Below are positions 7,976-16,974 of a stretch of DNA of 26,530 nt, in pieces. Within the stretch, counting starts at the first letter, position 1; each line of letters opens with the position of its first letter. Source of the DNA: Flavobacterium psychrophilum (GTDB lineage: Bacteria; Bacteroidota; Bacteroidia; Flavobacteriales; Flavobacteriaceae); NCBI GenBank assembly GCA_943325515.2, contig CALPPS020000028.1, positions 1 through 26,530 on the forward strand, in the 5' to 3' direction. Under the pieces are notes generated by a model, which searched no databases, was not told where the DNA came from, and worked only from the letters and a program-made list of their open reading frames with translations. Position numbers and translations under genes: made by a program.

Positions 7976-10900
7976 TTATCGTTTTAAAGCAAAATGTCCT
8001 TTTGCACTTCTTCCATCTTCAAATTCAATGGAATACCAATAGTCATCAGCTGGTAATTGATTACCCTCATACGTTCCGTCCCAACCAGCGCCTGTTGCTG
8101 AAAGTTGTTTCAATAATTTACCAAAACGGTCAAAAATTGATATTACAGATTTAGAATTGGTAAGCAAATTGGCACCTTTTACATTCCAATAATCATGAAA
8201 ACCATCACTATTTGGTGTAAAATAATGAGGAATTCCTAAAACTGTTGCCGCTAAAGGGCCGAGTGTTCCGCATCCATTTTTGTCTCTTACAAATATTTCA
8301 TGAAGTCCCATGGGAACATTGTTGAAGAAATTGCTGTCTTGATAGGGTCCATTTATATCGTCAATAGCAAATTCATATACTCCTGAACCAGTATAATTGA
8401 TTAGTATAGAATTGATATCAGACAAATCTACGATATCAATATTTTGAAGAGTTGCTATTTCAGAACCAGTTACAGAAATTGTTCTTATTTTGGAACAATT
8501 AGATCCATTAGTTACTGTAACACTATAAATTCCGGTCGTATTGATTGTCAAATTTGGATCAGTTTGTCCATTCAGTAAAGCATTGTAAAGATACCATTGG
8601 AAGCTATAATTTGAAGTTGATGTTTGATCAAGAATTCCTGCATCAATCAAAGCTTGTGTATTTGGTAGACAGATTATGATACTTTCTTCTTGGTCAATTT
8701 TTGGAGTAGGGCGAACTACAAAAGGAATGATAAGTTGTGCATTACAAGCTGTATTTATTGGATTTTCGACAACTACTCTAACATTTTGTGTGCCAGTTTT
8801 GAAAGGATTTGGCAATTGATTTGGAATTGTACTTGGAATTAAAATATTATTTTCATCATAATAGTAAACATTCATTCCGGTTTGTGTTCCTAAAATGGTA
8901 TTTAGAAAATTAGTAGTATCAAAATCGATAAATCCATCTTGATCAATTGGATTGGGTTCATCATCACATACAGAGGTTAGTGAAGTAGCTATAGGAAATG
9001 CTTGTGGCAAATCATCTACTATAAATTGTAATGTTTCTTCGTCGTAACATGGTTGTCCGCCAGTTTGAGTAGCATTATTGTATACTCTGATAGTAATAGT
9101 TTCCGTTCCTGTAACAAAAAAAGGATTGGGTAAAGGAGATATTTGAGTTCCGTTGGCTCTGTAATATTTCACATTAACACCTATTTGTCCATTCAAAACC
9201 GCCGCTTGAATTCCAGTTGTATCAAAGCCATAAATAGTATCATAATTATCATCGCAATGACGAATCAAGTTGTTCGTATTTATGGGATTAGCGATGGGTA
9301 AAGCTTCAACTACTATATCAAAAGTTTTGAAACCGAAACAAGAATTATCTATTGTGCTTTCTACCCGAACCCAAATTGTTTGCGTATTTTGGAAACCAAT
9401 GTTTCTGTAATTTGTACTATTAGTAATTGCGAGAGAATTTCCTGCAGCATCAGTCTCAGCAAGGAAATCAGCTTCTGTTTTATAGTATTTTATCGAAACA
9501 TTATTAGGTAATATAGCCGAAAGACTTGCTGTGATTGTACTAAAATTAAAAGGTCCAGAAACGCCATCTCTATCATTATTGACTACATCAAGATAGTCAT
9601 CACACAAATATTGATTAGGAATGACAAAATTGGCTGGTATTTGGGTCACAGAAACAAACAAATCAATTTGGGCTATAAGAAAACAGCCATTACTATTTTC
9701 TACTCTTGCATAAATACTTGTATTTCCTGAAGATGTGTAAGCTATTGGATTACTTATTAAAAAAGTATTATTTTGATTATTTGCCGCTGCATAAGTAGTG
9801 TAATAAGTAAATGTTTCATTCAAATAATTGGTTGAAATTACATCATTTTTTTGTGTCAAATTGAAAGTTGAAATTCCATCGCTGTTATCATCACATTGTT
9901 TCAAAGTAATTGGGGTTGTAATAATAGGTAGCGGAAATGTGGTTAAAATAGCAGTTGCTGAATATAAACCACAGGTATTTCCGTTTTTGTTTAGAAACAC
10001 TCGATATTGATAACCGCTCATTGATGGTGTCACATTGGAAATCGATAAACTTGCCGATGTAGCTCCAGTATAGTTAGCAATATTTAATATGGGATTCCAA
10101 GTTACACCATTATCAGTTGAAAGTTGCCATTGATAGGAGGTTACTAAATTTGATGTTACTGTAAAAGAGCCAGATTGCAGTTCACAAATTTGAATGTTAA
10201 TAGGTTGGTTATTTATTATTATTGGTGCTGCGGTAATATAATTTGCATTCGGATTACCATAACCAGTCCCACTAGTTACAATTCCGTTTACATTTACTGA
10301 CGGTGATGTTGTTCCTCCTAATAATCCATCAAGGTTACTATCTAAATATCCAGCTTCAGTGACATCGTTACACAAATCATTGTCACTATCTAATTCTATG
10401 TAATTAAATATTCCATCGGTATCAGAATCTGCTAAAGTATAGTTTACAATTCCACTATCAGCAGATGTTTCAATTGAGTTGGCTAAACCATTGACACCAA
10501 AATTGGCGCCATCTATAATTCCATTATTGTTTAGGTCGGTTGCATTACTTCCTGACTCATCTAAATCATGAATTCCGTCATTATCAGTATCTAAATCAAG
10601 ATAATTTGGTATCGAATCAGAATCGCTATCAGCTGGTGTTATTCCTGTTCCAAAGGCATCATCTATTCCGTCATTATTGTCATCAATATTTGAAAGAACT
10701 ATAACATTGGTTCCTTGGTATTCTACCAAATCTATTAAGGAGTCATTATCACTATCATAATCATTTTGGTCAGCAATTCCATCTCCATCTGAATCTTTAG
10801 GGACACAAGTAGCCAGTAACCTTAAGGCAACTCGACTAGTACTTGTATTCACAAGGTTTATATTTGTAATTGAAATAGAATTTATCAAATTTCCTCTAAC

Positions 10901-13075
10901 AGAGAATGTTCCTGTTCCTGCTACTAAAGGAATGTTACTGTTTAAACGAAAACGAATTTCAAATGAGGAATATTCAGTTATTCCATTTTCAAAAATCCCA
11001 TCATAATTAGTATCAATAAGTAGTTGATTGTCAGGGTTCAAAACCGTCAATGTTTTATTTACAGGACATGTAATTCTTATTTCTGTAGACGACGTAAACA
11101 AATCTGAATTCAAAGCAGTTGAAGCATATTCAACCGCTAGACTAATAGGGTTTGTAAAATTGGATACCGTATAATTTATTTTGTTTTCTTTTCCTTGAGC
11201 CGCTTCTGTTACAAAATTCCCATTTGCATCTCCAACAATTGGATTGGATGATGGAATTCCTGTTCCTGAAAAAGATACTACTCCAGTGTATGCATTTGTG
11301 TAATTTTCAATGTTTATTGAGCCAGCATCCGTATTGGTTAAATTAAAATTTTGATTTCCATAGGATTCTGTACAATTTGTTATACCATCATTGTCATTGT
11401 CAAGATCGTTATTATTATTAACACCATCATTATCTGTGTCAATTGGACATGTACTTACAGGGATTTTATCAGAGTCTTTCGGGTCACTACAACCTGCAAT
11501 AGTAGCAGAAACATAGTAATACCCTGGTGTTGTTGGAGTATAAGTGCTATTTGTTTCATTTTGAATAACTAAATCATTAAAATACCACTGAAAAGTATCA
11601 AAAGGACTCAGCGTATTTACAGATAATTTGGTATTTGGAATACAACTTGATTGTGTTACATCTATTTGATTGAAAGTCACTTCTGGTTTAAAGGTAAATC
11701 CAGAATAAAATCCACCAAAAGTGGCTGCACCACTGGAACCATAAGCAGCCAAATATAATTCCCCAGTAGAATATACAGAAACATTACCCGTAATACCAGT
11801 AATCACATAAGTTTTATAATTTTGGTTTCCGACTACATCTGTTGGGCCAATTACCGTAGCACCAATAGGTAAAGATGTTAGCGTATAATTAACTCCATCA
11901 ATAATAAAATTTAAGGTTGAACCTGTTTTTGTTACCAGAGTTACTCTTCCAATAAATTGCCTATCCCCTACATAATCAATAAATGGTATATTATCAATCA
12001 CTCTTGGTGTTTGACAACTTAATGGAGGGACAAAAAACATTTCTTGATTTCTCTGATTAGATGAGCTATTATCACCTATGCTTTGATAGGCAAATGTTTT
12101 TTTAGAGGTTTGTACATATAAATTTCCATCAGTATTAAATACATTCCCAAGAATTTCATAATAATCACCTGCATCTATAGTGGCGATAGCTATTGTAGAG
12201 CCATTTATGAAAATTTGGGTATTATCTTCATCTGCCACTAAAAGTACTTTTTCAACCTCTGGAACACCTGTACTTTTAATAAAAATATATTCCGTTCCAG
12301 TTCTTTCGGCAGATACTATTTGATCAAAACCTAAATCCAAATTCCCTACGGCATTACTTCCACCAAATGAACCACAGTTTAGAGCGATAGGTTTGTCCGA
12401 AGTTACAAGGGAACCTATTAATCCATCACGGTTAGCCGTGTTGGGACCTTGAACTGCCAAAACATAACTTTGACCACTATTTAATGTTATACTAAAAGGA
12501 CTACTTCCTGTTGAGCTATTTATTGGTGTGACGTTTGTTTTTAGGTTGCTAAAATTTACAATTGTGTTATTTTCGGTTGCTAACACCGAAATAAAAGTTG
12601 TATGTTTTTCATCATAATTACTTAATAAAACATTTGTCAGAGCACCAATTCTGAATCGCTTTCCTAAAGAGGCGAGGCCTTTTGAAACTAATTCTCCAGC
12701 TTGAGCTCCGTTGCCAGCTGTAACTCTTGCAGATACATAGACCAAATCATCAGCTTCTACGATATAACCTTTATTGCTGAAAATGGTATTGGATAAAGAA
12801 GCATCAACATGAAGATGTGTATCGTTACCAAATCCAATATTATAAACATAAGGCTCATCTCTAGAAACTTTCCCCAAAATGGTAGTTCCGCCTAATTCAA
12901 TAATTCTAAAGTTTATTTTTGTAATACTAGGTGTTGAAATATATAAAAATTGATCTTCAGAAATAATAATACTAGAACCGGAAAGAGGCGGTATATAATG
13001 TGTTTTACTAAATTGAGAGAAACAATTTAGGCTAACTATAAATGTAAATAGTATTAAAATTAACTTCTTTTTCAT
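7976..13075 (-). CDS. Giant T9SS-secreted surface protein: IgGFc-binding-like head, TSP3 repeats, type B sorting domain
   Basis: 1699 residues. A signal peptide (MKKKLILILFTFIVSLNCFS) leads into a ~450-residue region (about 25-470) resembling the bacterial IgGFc-binding-like N-terminal domain, with TDKPIALNCGSFGG, FDQIVSAERTGTEYIF and FFVPPLSC. Then come an Ig-like module (~480-545) and four thrombospondin type-3-like Asp-rich patches (~546-570, 759-783, 814-840, 882-908), for example DTDNDG, DSDGDGIADQNDYDSDND and DLDTDNDGIHDLDESG, expected to bind Ca2+. Four modules about 100 residues apart each open with CDD (~1060, 1158, 1275, 1367). After a second Ig-like module the last ~85 residues (TPNSDGFHDYWNVKG ... 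ISIFDRFGKLL ... WDGTYEGNQLPADDYWY ... GHFALKR) are the gliding-motility-associated C-terminal domain, a T9SS type B signal. It is probably a surface or secreted adhesin. Ligand unknown. Confidence 0.85.
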   Translation of the reverse strand: MKKKLILILFTFIVSLNCFSQFSKTHYIPPLSGSSIIISEDQFLYISTPSITKINFRIIELGGTTILGKVSRDEPYVYNIGFGNDTHLHVDASLSNTIFSNKGYIVEADDLVYVSARVTAGNGAQAGELVSKGLASLGKRFRIGALTNVLLSNYDEKHTTFISVLATENNTIVNFSNLKTNVTPINSSTGSSPFSITLNSGQSYVLAVQGPNTANRDGLIGSLVTSDKPIALNCGSFGGSNAVGNLDLGFDQIVSAERTGTEYIFIKSTGVPEVEKVLLVADEDNTQIFINGSTIAIATIDAGDYYEILGNVFNTDGNLYVQTSKKTFAYQSIGDNSSSNQRNQEMFFVPPLSCQTPRVIDNIPFIDYVGDRQFIGRVTLVTKTGSTLNFIIDGVNYTLTSLPIGATVIGPTDVVGNQNYKTYVITGITGNVSVYSTGELYLAAYGSSGAATFGGFYSGFTFKPEVTFNQIDVTQSSCIPNTKLSVNTLSPFDTFQWYFNDLVIQNETNSTYTPTTPGYYYVSATIAGCSDPKDSDKIPVSTCPIDTDNDGVNNNNDLDNDNDGITNCTESYGNQNFNLTNTDAGSINIENYTNAYTGVVSFSGTGIPSSNPIVGDANGNFVTEAAQGKENKINYTVSNFTNPISLAVEYASTALNSDLFTSSTEIRITCPVNKTLTVLNPDNQLLIDTNYDGIFENGITEYSSFEIRFRLNSNIPLVAGTGTFSVRGNLINSISITNINLVNTSTSRVALRLLATCVPKDSDGDGIADQNDYDSDNDSLIDLVEYQGTNVIVLSNIDDNNDGIDDAFGTGITPADSDSDSIPNYLDLDTDNDGIHDLDESGSNATDLNNNGIIDGANFGVNGLANSIETSADSGIVNYTLADSDTDGIFNYIELDSDNDLCNDVTEAGYLDSNLDGLLGGTTSPSVNVNGIVTSGTGYGNPNANYITAAPIIINNQPINIQICELQSGSFTVTSNLVTSYQWQLSTDNGVTWNPILNIANYTGATSASLSISNVTPSMSGYQYRVFLNKNGNTCGLYSATAILTTFPLPIITTPITLKQCDDNSDGISTFNLTQKNDVISTNYLNETFTYYTTYAAANNQNNTFLISNPIAYTSSGNTSIYARVENSNGCFLIAQIDLFVSVTQIPANFVIPNQYLCDDYLDVVNNDRDGVSGPFNFSTITASLSAILPNNVSIKYYKTEADFLAETDAAGNSLAITNSTNYRNIGFQNTQTIWVRVESTIDNSCFGFKTFDIVVEALPIANPINTNNLIRHCDDNYDTIYGFDTTGIQAAVLNGQIGVNVKYYRANGTQISPLPNPFFVTGTETITIRVYNNATQTGGQPCYDEETLQFIVDDLPQAFPIATSLTSVCDDEPNPIDQDGFIDFDTTNFLNTILGTQTGMNVYYYDENNILIPSTIPNQLPNPFKTGTQNVRVVVENPINTACNAQLIIPFVVRPTPKIDQEESIIICLPNTQALIDAGILDQTSTSNYSFQWYLYNALLNGQTDPNLTINTTGIYSVTVTNGSNCSKIRTISVTGSEIATLQNIDIVDLSDINSILINYTGSGVYEFAIDDINGPYQDSNFFNNVPMGLHEIFVRDKNGCGTLGPLAATVLGIPHYFTPNSDGFHDYWNVKGANLLTNSKSVISIFDRFGKLLKQLSATGAGWDGTYEGNQLPADDYWYSIEFEDGRSAKGHFALKR

Positions 13076-13093
13076 TCGTTAAAATTAGTAAAT

Positions 13094-13133
13094 AAAAAAG
13101 AGAAGTAAATGATAGATTATAAATCTCTTTTTT
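13094..13133 (-). terminator. Possible terminator at the end of the ABC transporter unit
   Basis: A 10-bp A/T-heavy stem, AAAAAAGAGA (13094-13103) with TCTCTTTTTT (13124-13133), has a 20-base loop and overlaps the last codons of the permease gene. It is symmetric, so either strand could be read. The large loop and weak stem make it uncertain. Confidence 0.4.
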
Positions 13134-13953
13134 TGATTATTTTATAGGACATAAAAATGAATATCGCTGTCCATACTAAAACAATAATAATTGATGAAAA
13201 ATGCACACTATAATCTTTAACATCTGTATCTCCAACTGCAGTTTTTATATTTTTAATTATTGATAATCTTGTAATTGGTTCTACTATTAAATTACTCATC
13301 GATTCTAATGGAAAGAATTGTGTGATTTTTGATGCGGAATCACTTTTTGGATAGATTCTAAAAGTTAAAATACCATTGGCAATTCCTTCTATAATATTCC
13401 AAACAAAAAGAAAACCTATAGCAAAAGCTGAACGTTTAACTAAGACACCAAGAAATAAACAAAAAGAGAAGAAGCCAACTAATTTAACAAAATAGGCTAG
13501 GAGGTACTCTAAATCTGATAAAACAATTCCTAATTCAGTGTATGACGAAAAGCTGTAACCCAACATTAGGGACATTATAAAAACAAATACTGTTGATGTC
13601 AAGGCAAAAAGGATAACGGTTAAGAATTTTGATAACACAAATTCTTTTTTGCTCATGCCATCAATTAAGTTTTGTTTTAAAGTGCCATAACTATATTCAT
13701 TGGCCATCATAGAAACTATAACTATAGCTAAAAAGAATTTTAAAATGGCAGCAATGTATGTGTTGAAATGCCAAATAAAAGGAAAGTTAAAGATTCCCAT
13801 CTCAGCAAAATGTAATTTAAAATTTCCGATATTGAATTTTATAGAAGCAATTAAAGCAATAAACGAAAGGATAACAAAATAACTAAGAGTCAATATTCTA
13901 CTGGCTCTGTTTTTCCATATTTTTTGTAATTCTATAGAGAGTAATCTATACAT
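13117..13953 (-). CDS. ABC-2 type transporter permease
   Basis: A 278-residue inner-membrane protein. It begins MYRLLSIELQKIWKNRASR, the amphipathic start typical of ABC-2 permeases. About six hydrophobic segments follow, near residues 20-40, 60-85, 105-135, 150-175, 180-200 and 250-270, and it ends in a basic KIIKKRDL. A cytoplasmic stretch, MANEYSYGTLKQNLIDGMSKKEF, is the conserved coupling element seen in bacitracin/Nos-type exporters. It lies 11 bases downstream of the ATPase gene, so the two form one operon and one exporter. The substrate is unknown; relatives move peptides, lipids or antibiotics, or act in gliding. Confidence 0.85.
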   Translation of the reverse strand: MYRLLSIELQKIWKNRASRILTLSYFVILSFIALIASIKFNIGNFKLHFAEMGIFNFPFIWHFNTYIAAILKFFLAIVIVSMMANEYSYGTLKQNLIDGMSKKEFVLSKFLTVILFALTSTVFVFIMSLMLGYSFSSYTELGIVLSDLEYLLAYFVKLVGFFSFCLFLGVLVKRSAFAIGFLFVWNIIEGIANGILTFRIYPKSDSASKITQFFPLESMSNLIVEPITRLSIIKNIKTAVGDTDVKDYSVHFSSIIIVLVWTAIFIFMSYKIIKKRDL

Positions 13954-13964
13954 GATTCTGACTT

Positions 13965-14861
13965 TTATTTATTAGTTAGTGCTAAAAATTGTTCTTCTAA
14001 ACTCAGTTTTTTATTTATCAAATGATTCAAATAAATTCCTTTATCAGATAAAAGTTTATTTAATTGCGAAGCTTCAATATCATGTTTAAAATGCACAATA
14101 ACTTTTCCGTCTACTTCAGAAACCTTTTCAAAATCCGGATGATTTTTTAATGATTCGATAAGCGTTGAATTATTTTCTGCTTGAAGCTCAAAGAATCCTC
14201 TTTGATTGGTCATTCCATCAACAGTTCCGCTATATAAAATTTTGCCCAAGCGAAGAACTAAAACATGACTACATACTTTTTCTACTTCATCCAAGAGGTG
14301 AGAAGCCAATAGAATTGTTGTTCCTTGTGAAGCAATAAGTTTAATAATATCACGAATTTGATGAATACCTTGTGGGTCTAAACCATTAGTAGGTTCATCA
14401 AGGATTAAAATTTCGGGGTCATTCAGTAGGGCAGAAGCAATGGCTAAACGTTGTTTCATTCCTAATGAAAAAGTTTTGAATTTGCTATCTTTTCTATCGA
14501 TAAGTCCAACTATTTCTAATTTTTCAATTACTTTAGAATAAGCTACACCTTTGATTTTACATACCAATTCTAAATTTTCTTTGGCAGTCATATAAGGATA
14601 GAAATTTGGTCTTTCAATAATAGCGCCAACTTTTTTTAACGCTTCATGGGTGTGCATTGTGCCGCCAAACCAACTGTAATCTCCAGAAGTTTTGTTGACT
14701 ACATTTAAAATGATTCCCAATGTAGTGGACTTACCCGAACCATTAGGTCCGAGAATTCCATAGACATTACCTTTTTGTATTTCTAGAGAAACATCTTTTA
14801 CAGCATGTACTTTGCCGAAATGTTTATTGAGTTTGTTTATAGAAAGAATAGCTGTTTCCAA
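13965..14861 (-). CDS. ABC transporter ATP-binding protein (TTG start)
   Basis: 298 residues. ATPase partner of the adjacent permease. Walker A GPNGSGKS (~39-46), signature FSLGMKQR (~133-140), Walker B ILILDEP (~155-161), D-loop GLDP and switch histidine LLASHLLDE are all intact. A ~75-residue C-terminal extension is typical of the BcrA/NatA-like subfamily. The first in-frame start is TTG at 14861 (METAILSINKL). There is no ATG until after the Walker A motif, and homologous proteins start at this point, so a TTG start is supported. Alternative starts upstream are only ATT or ATA. Nothing here identifies the exported substrate. Confidence 0.9.
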   Translation of the reverse strand: METAILSINKLNKHFGKVHAVKDVSLEIQKGNVYGILGPNGSGKSTTLGIILNVVNKTSGDYSWFGGTMHTHEALKKVGAIIERPNFYPYMTAKENLELVCKIKGVAYSKVIEKLEIVGLIDRKDSKFKTFSLGMKQRLAIASALLNDPEILILDEPTNGLDPQGIHQIRDIIKLIASQGTTILLASHLLDEVEKVCSHVLVLRLGKILYSGTVDGMTNQRGFFELQAENNSTLIESLKNHPDFEKVSEVDGKVIVHFKHDIEASQLNKLLSDKGIYLNHLINKKLSLEEQFLALTNK

Positions 14862-14982
14862 AAGTATAATTTTTAGGTTAAAGATATGACGAATTAAACT
14901 TTAAATTGTTACTTTTTTATTTAAATAGAATTGGATAATAAATTGTTTTAAAAACTTATAATTAGCGACTTATAAAATATTT

Positions 14983-16821
14983 TTATCTGTAAGGAACAAT
15001 AATCGGTTGACCAATTTGAAAATCTGGCAAAGCTAAATCATTGTTTTTAAATGAATTAGTTTTTAATATATTACTCCCTTCATAGGGAATTGAAGGATAA
15101 TATGAAAAAGAGATTTGAAAACTATTAAATACTAAATAATCATTATTTATTAAAACACCTAAACTAAATTTTGAATATAACTTATGATCAAAAACTTGAT
15201 TGGATTTGTCTCCCAGTAATCCAAAAGTAGCATTAAGATATGGGCTAAAGTGAAATCCATGCCAATTTCCTGGTGCATAGGTTTGAGTTTGTAGGGCAAG
15301 AGTTAATTTTTTTGTCCCGTTAATTAAGGGATTATTAAAACCTACAATTCCATTTTCGTCTGAGATTATAACTCTGTCTTTTATAATTGGTGCACGGTTA
15401 TTTCCTATAGTCAGTGTAGGTTTTATGAACTGTCTAATTTTCCAATCGCCGAGATACAGTAAATTAGTAAAATAATTGGTTTCAATTTTAAAAGTCATTT
15501 CCTCGGTTATTCCATTAGTAAAAAAACTTCCCCATTCTATATTTGTTCCTAAGTAGCCAAAGGAAAAATAATCACCATAGGAAAATCGCCCACCAAAGTA
15601 ACTTCTTTTTTTATAATTTTTATCTTGAAAACCTCCCGTTAATGCATAAACTTGTCCATAGGGAACGTCTTCGATAATTCCAAAATTAAACAAGTATTTA
15701 TCTTCATAAAATTTTCTAGTATTCAAGCCAATTGTGGTTAGATATAATTTTTCGGAAGCAAAAAAACTTGTACTATCATAGGTTAATGATGGCGTTTTTA
15801 AGTAACTAATATTTTTATAGCCAATAGAAGTAACTAGATTAGTCGTCCTAAAATCTACATTTTTCCCTTTAAAGATTTTAAATGAATGCCCAAGCCAGTA
15901 ATCTTGTGTTTCTAACTTAAAAGTTTGTTTTGCAAATAGGGTATTGTTATCAGGTAATGAATCTATATAAAACTTGTTTTCAAAATACATTCCTCCAGCC
16001 AATCTGGTTAATGGTGAGTAAAAAGGGCGTTCTATTTTTATACTCTTCGTAGTATAATTATTCAACGAATTCTCATAGGAAATTGTTGAGTTAATGAAAG
16101 TATTTTTTATATTACTTATAGCATATCTTCCTAAATAGGCATTTTGATCTGTTGTAAAACGTTTAGTAAAATCATTTTCAAATTCGTGACCTAATCCCAA
16201 AAAGTTTCTTTCTGTAATTTCAAAATTGGCTTGTGTATTAGAAAGTGAACCGTTTGGAATTAAACTCCAAGAATCTAAAACTCTAATAGAAACATCAACA
16301 GAATCTTTATTGTTTGGAATTTCAATAGGTTTTATGATTACACTTCTTACATAGCGTTGTCTTCTTATCAAACGTTCAGATTCTTTTGTCTTAAGAGAGT
16401 CTAAAAGTTCATTTTTTTTAAAAAGCAACAAGTTTCTAATTGTCCAGTTTTTAGTTTTTAAATGCAAACGATTTCCTGTTTTTTCAAAACCTTTTTCAGG
16501 CACATCTTTATGATTTTCAACAGTGTATCCAAAAGGGTCTAAAGTTTCGATATAAATATTACGTATGATTTTACCTTCCGATCTTTCAAATGATTTTTCG
16601 ATAAAATATTTATTTCTGTTTAAATTAGAAGTGGGTTTTACTTTCCGATTAGATTTGAATAAAAGTTTATAAATAAATTGATTGAACTTATTTTTGTTAG
16701 AAAAGTTTTCTATTTTTTTGTATACTTTGACCGAATCATTACCAATGTTTTTTTCCTGCCCTTGAAGATTTTGACAAGACAGAGAAAACAGAAATATTCC
16801 AAAAAATAAATTTTTAAACAT
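14983..16821 (-). CDS. Omp85/BamA-like outer-membrane protein with a POTRA-like domain
   Basis: 612 residues. A signal peptide (MFKNLFFGIFLFSLSC ... LQGQ) is followed by a basic linker. A region at about residues 85-190 resembles one POTRA module (GKIIRNIYIETLDPFGY ... ESERLIRRQRYVRSVII ... VDVSIRVLDSWSLIP). The remaining ~420 residues are beta-strand-rich (ITERNFLGLGHEFENDF, IERPFYSPLTRLAGG, FSLGVLINNDYLVFNSFQI), as in the Omp85 barrel. The F-xGLGH and YSPLTRLAGG patches match what Omp85 proteins show at their first strands. With one visible POTRA it is not BamA itself (five POTRAs). It may be a Bacteroidota-specific insertase or transporter. It ends in IVPYR without the usual terminal aromatic. 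A TACATTTG -7-like box lies 22 bases upstream of the ATG. Confidence 0.7.
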   Translation of the reverse strand: MFKNLFFGIFLFSLSCQNLQGQEKNIGNDSVKVYKKIENFSNKNKFNQFIYKLLFKSNRKVKPTSNLNRNKYFIEKSFERSEGKIIRNIYIETLDPFGYTVENHKDVPEKGFEKTGNRLHLKTKNWTIRNLLLFKKNELLDSLKTKESERLIRRQRYVRSVIIKPIEIPNNKDSVDVSIRVLDSWSLIPNGSLSNTQANFEITERNFLGLGHEFENDFTKRFTTDQNAYLGRYAISNIKNTFINSTISYENSLNNYTTKSIKIERPFYSPLTRLAGGMYFENKFYIDSLPDNNTLFAKQTFKLETQDYWLGHSFKIFKGKNVDFRTTNLVTSIGYKNISYLKTPSLTYDSTSFFASEKLYLTTIGLNTRKFYEDKYLFNFGIIEDVPYGQVYALTGGFQDKNYKKRSYFGGRFSYGDYFSFGYLGTNIEWGSFFTNGITEEMTFKIETNYFTNLLYLGDWKIRQFIKPTLTIGNNRAPIIKDRVIISDENGIVGFNNPLINGTKKLTLALQTQTYAPGNWHGFHFSPYLNATFGLLGDKSNQVFDHKLYSKFSLGVLINNDYLVFNSFQISFSYYPSIPYEGSNILKTNSFKNNDLALPDFQIGQPIIVPYR

Positions 16822-16843
16822 TGTATAAGTCGAGCAATTTTAA

Positions 16844-16851
16844 CAAATGTA
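16844..16851 (-). promoter_or_regulatory. Candidate -7 element of the Omp85-like gene
   Basis: On the minus strand this reads TACATTTG (TAnnTTTG), 22 bases before the ATG and downstream of the ndpA terminator. I see no TTG at the -33 spacing. Confidence 0.4.
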
Positions 16852-16902
16852 AAGAAATATGATAGCTGATTTATTGTTTTTAACATTGTCTGCTATATTC
16901 AA

Positions 16903-16939
16903 AATTAAAAAATCCTCAATCGGTTTATCAATTGAGGAT
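16903..16939 (-). terminator. Rho-independent terminator after ndpA
   Basis: A perfect 9-bp stem ATCCTCAAT (16912-16920) / ATTGAGGAT (16931-16939) with a 10-base loop is followed on the minus strand by TTTTTTAATTTT. It closes the pRiA4b-like / four-helix / ndpA unit. Confidence 0.88.
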
Positions 16940-16974
16940 AAAATTCTTCACTTTGGTTTAGGTTATAAGGTAAT

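Noticed and set aside
14861..14868. TACTTTTG as a promoter of the ABC ATPase
   Set aside because: It overlaps the TTG start codon and there is no TTG at -33, so it probably does not drive this gene.
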